64,000 bases of DNA from an uncultured Muribaculaceae bacterium (GTDB lineage: Bacteria > Bacteroidota > Bacteroidia > Bacteroidales > Muribaculaceae), in the NCBI GenBank assembly GCA_947525975.1, contig CANNVE010000002.1:1-64000 (forward strand), read 5' to 3'. Numbering within the stretch: the stretch's first letter is position 1; every line of letters begins with the position of its first letter. Shown one piece after another: positions 61,646 to 64,000 of the stretch. The translations under genes were made by a program, and so were the position numbers. The notes beneath the pieces were generated by a model that was not told where the DNA came from, ran no database searches, and saw only the letters and a list, made by a program, of their open reading frames with translations.

Positions 61646-62764
61646 GATTCAGATTTGTTTATGATCCAAGTGGCATTATTCTTTGCTCCGATACGTGAGA
61701 GGATTGCTTTTTCTTTGAGGGAGGCGATGACGCGGTCAACTGTTCGCTTGCTCAGTCCGGTTTTGGTTGCAATGGCTGCGATTGAGATTTGAGGATTCTC
61801 TTGAATCGTCTTTATTATTTATTACTGCCATCTCCTTCAGGGAAAGGTGTGCGGTTAAAGGCGATGGCGTTTCCAAAACGTCATTTTGGCGTTTAGCGTC
61901 CTTTAAAACGTCAGCCTGACGTTTATCATCGCTCCATCGGATGTGAAGTGTGTGATTTCGCAAGTCGGCAGGTATACCAAACACCGCGAAGTTCATGAAG
62001 CGTTCAAGAGGCTTAAATGTGCGGTGAATCCCATTGGGGATGTTCTCATATTGAGACCTAACCAAGGCATTGCGAAAGAACCATGAATGTTTGGCAAAAC
62101 TCTCATTGTTGACCTCAAAGCAGAAGCTACGGATATACTTTATCAGGAACACAGCGGTTGTGCGAGTATTGCCCTCGCCAAAAGCATGACTTTGCCAAAC
62201 ACTTGATATAAACCGGGAAATATGGTTAATCGCTTCTTGCGCGGAATGGCTACTATAATCAAACTTTTTTTCCTCTGAAAAATCAAAGGTCAACAGTTCC
62301 ATCAAATTTCCGGCATTGCCATATTCGATAGTATCACCGTCAAGGATCCATTGGTTCTTGGTGATGTTATATGTGCGGAACAATCCGGCGTGAGGCAGAA
62401 TACCCTTGAAAAGATAGCCATGAATATGTGCCAACTCCATAGGGGAGAAGGTAAAAGCCTTCTGTGCCAACAGAGCATTGATGCGCTCCGATACACCGTC
62501 CGCCTCAAGAGTACGGTCCGCCTCCGCCTTTTCCCGCACATCCTTCTGCTGATAATACTCTTCAAGTCGACGGCGTACTTCCTCTGCGCTTATCTTACCT
62601 TCGATATTTTCTTTAGCCTGCGACACAAGAAAATCCGATGGAGTCAACCCATCAACCTGCTGCAAGCCGATGGCAATAGACCAGTTCTTCGCCCTCTGCA
62701 CCTTATCCGGCTCAGAGGAACGCAAATACTGCTCAAACTCTTGATATTTATCTTCGTATGCCAT
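61642..62764 (-). pseudogene. Fic protein with fused VbhA-type antitoxin helix, frameshifted near the 3' end
   Basis: ATG 62764 encodes an N-terminal VbhA-like antitoxin domain with the inhibitory motif S-x-x-x-E-N (Ser48-Asn53, SQAKEN), then a Fic domain with QSHAFGEGNTRTTAVF (active-site His193). Near 61810, in the run AATAAATAATAAA, the frame shifts: the open frame (to 61736) ends in an unrelated tail, while the next frame gives a winged-helix end, SIAAIATKTGLSKRTVDRVI...IGAKNNATWII, stopping at 61642. That stop overlaps the ATG at 61645 by 4 bp, so the two genes were once coupled. The AMPylation core is intact, but the C-terminal regulatory domain is cut off. Confidence 0.75.
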
Positions 62765-62776
62765 GACTATATTATT

Positions 62777-63610
62777 TTAATCAAAATAATAATTGTTTTC
62801 TTGGAATGAATAAAACTTTGAACGCCATTTCTCTAAAAGAACTGTATCTGAAGGATCATACAACGCAATCTTTTCCAAAACTCTTACCACTAACGCGTAA
62901 AAATACATTCTCACCTCTCTCATTAAATTATTTCTGCCTAAATTATGTATTTCCCAATTAGGTTCATAAAATGGATTCTCATAATATGGAATTTCATCAA
63001 TTCGACTAAAATCCCAATTAAGTCGGTTGCATAACCTTTTTAAATTACCCATTAAGCAATGATCCGAATATTCAAAATACTCCATAAAATTTTCAATTTC
63101 GTTTAGCTTATCATCAAAAATGTTGATTAATTCATGAAATTGTAAATTTGTATCATATTCTCTATGTAAGTTAGATGTGTCGTTCAAATGAATACTATCT
63201 ATTGAATACCAAAATTGTTTCATTGAGTGTTGCAGTTGCTCAAGCATAATACGTGATAACTCCAAAATTATTCCCGAAAACTTTTCTTCATGTGAGCGTT
63301 TCATTTCTTTTAAGATCTCAACAGTATATTCCAAAGGGTTCCCATCAATTATTTTGTGATGACGGCTACAGAGCAGTATCAGATTATCATAACCATTGCA
63401 TTCGCTATCCGATAATGTATTATTGAAGCGTGGACCACCAGGAGAAAATGCTTCAATATGACAACACTCACCAGTAAGTTGGTTATCATCTTCAAATATC
63501 GGGACATGACATCCTGTAAATGCACAACAATTACCAGACCTGGCAAACAGAGCCCTTAAAACGGTAGGGTTTATTGCTCTACTTTTCTTTCCTGATGGTT
63601 CTAACTTCAT
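62777..63610 (-). CDS. HNH endonuclease family protein
   Basis: 277 residues. HNH region about 25-90: C-x-F-x-GC, then CHIEAFSPGGPRFN and NLILLCSRHHKIID with the catalytic His residues and zinc ligands. The rest is helical and unassigned. The gene is clearly more AT-rich than its neighbours, a sign of recent transfer. It lies 12 bp upstream of the first Fic gene on the same strand, so they may form one unit. Probably a DNA-cutting enzyme with a role in defence or mobility. Confidence 0.85.
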   Translation of the reverse strand: MKLEPSGKKSRAINPTVLRALFARSGNCCAFTGCHVPIFEDDNQLTGECCHIEAFSPGGPRFNNTLSDSECNGYDNLILLCSRHHKIIDGNPLEYTVEILKEMKRSHEEKFSGIILELSRIMLEQLQHSMKQFWYSIDSIHLNDTSNLHREYDTNLQFHELINIFDDKLNEIENFMEYFEYSDHCLMGNLKRLCNRLNWDFSRIDEIPYYENPFYEPNWEIHNLGRNNLMREVRMYFYALVVRVLEKIALYDPSDTVLLEKWRSKFYSFQENNYYFD

Positions 63611-63706
63611 AAAATGACAACAAGTTTATCAATTATATAATTGTTATTCTAATTCATTGACCTTTATTGATTGACGAATGAAAGACAGTTTAAAAATTAT
63701 GGCGCG

Positions 63707-64000
63707 TTAGATGATTTCTACCTTAACTTGTATATGAAATGCCTCGGCAATGGTGAGGATTTGTTTGCGTTTGGTGGCGGTATCGGAGCAGGTCATCAGT
63801 AGATATCCGTTGCCGAGTGGCTTTTGAGCAGTTTGGTATTTCTTATCTACTGTATTGCTGACAAGGGGGATTTTGTTGGCGATTATACCAACGGCTCGCA
63901 CTTTGTCAACTCCGACCTTAAGTACAAATTTATGCAATGATTCCCATGCTGTACGCTCTTCGATGATTGAGCCGTCTGGCATAGTTATTCTTAGTCGAGT
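63707..64000 (-). CDS. C-terminal part of an uncharacterised protein, cut by the window end
   Basis: The frame is open from the window edge (TRLRITMPDGSIIEERTAW) to the stop at 63707. The last about 95 residues form a compact alpha/beta end (VLKVGVDKVRAVGII, NGYLLMTCSDTATKRKQIL, IAEAFHIQVKVEII) that I have the impression of from the ends of larger Bacteroidales accessory-island proteins, but I cannot name the family. The true start lies outside the window. An internal ATG at 63982 would give a 91-residue protein. Confidence 0.5.
   Translation of the reverse strand, partial: TRLRITMPDGSIIEERTAWESLHKFVLKVGVDKVRAVGIIANKIPLVSNTVDKKYQTAQKPLGNGYLLMTCSDTATKRKQILTIAEAFHIQVKVEII

Overview
The window looks like a chromosome segment of a gut Bacteroidales bacterium, most likely of the Muribaculaceae/Bacteroidaceae type. 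The evidence is a SusC/SusD pair, a one-protein hybrid two-component regulator, lipoprotein signals on sugar-processing enzymes, Bacteroidetes-type promoters (TTTG, about 20 nt, TAnnTTTG) in front of many genes, and A-rich start regions in place of strong Shine-Dalgarno sites. The species assignment is inference.

Layout. (1) 1-107: the 3' end of a tRNA-Leu and a strong terminator. (2) 0.58-26.6 kb, all on +: a polysaccharide utilization locus (PUL). It opens with three secreted proteins (a beta-helix protein and two paralogues of an unassigned alpha/alpha-barrel-like family), followed by SusC, SusD, the hybrid regulator, a 1346-residue heparinase-like putative lyase, two GH105-type unsaturated uronyl hydrolases, a DUF4861 lipoprotein and a GH3 glycosidase. 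A lyase plus unsaturated-uronide hydrolases plus GH3 suggests a uronic-acid-containing glycan: surface lyases cut it, SusCD imports the pieces, and the GH105 and GH3 enzymes finish them. No sulfatase is present.

(3) 26.7-36.5 kb: housekeeping and solitary genes, namely an ADP-ribosylglycohydrolase-family protein, the remains of a NUDIX-type regulator with its promoter and operators still in place, a patatin lipase, a double GNAT protein, a XylE-type sugar symporter, a prolyl oligopeptidase lipoprotein and a calcium-type P-type ATPase. (4) 36.6-45.4 kb, all on -: an eleven-gene Ter stress locus with three TerD proteins, three vWA (TerY) proteins, TerB, AIM24, an unknown 114-residue protein, a PP2C phosphatase and a protein kinase. 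(5) 45.7-52.9 kb: a DEDD exonuclease, a P-loop kinase-like protein, a macro-like protein, an OmpR-type two-component system facing a TonB-dependent receptor across paired 22-bp-spaced repeats, and a GNAT enzyme.

(6) 52.9-64 kb: an integrated accessory island. It holds a GmrSD-like (DUF262/DUF1524) nuclease, an HNH nuclease and a DUF1848 protein among a strikingly decayed set of genes: a phage-head-like fragment, a tyrosine integrase and its HTH partner, each interrupted by one in-frame TAG; a hipA kinase with its catalytic part deleted beside an intact hipB; and two Fic genes each with one frameshift. A regulated promoter cassette is present twice in this island, and one copy heads a terminator-bounded stretch that could make a small RNA. 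Genes outside the island look intact, so the decay is probably biological. No CRISPR array, rRNA operon or complete insertion sequence was seen.
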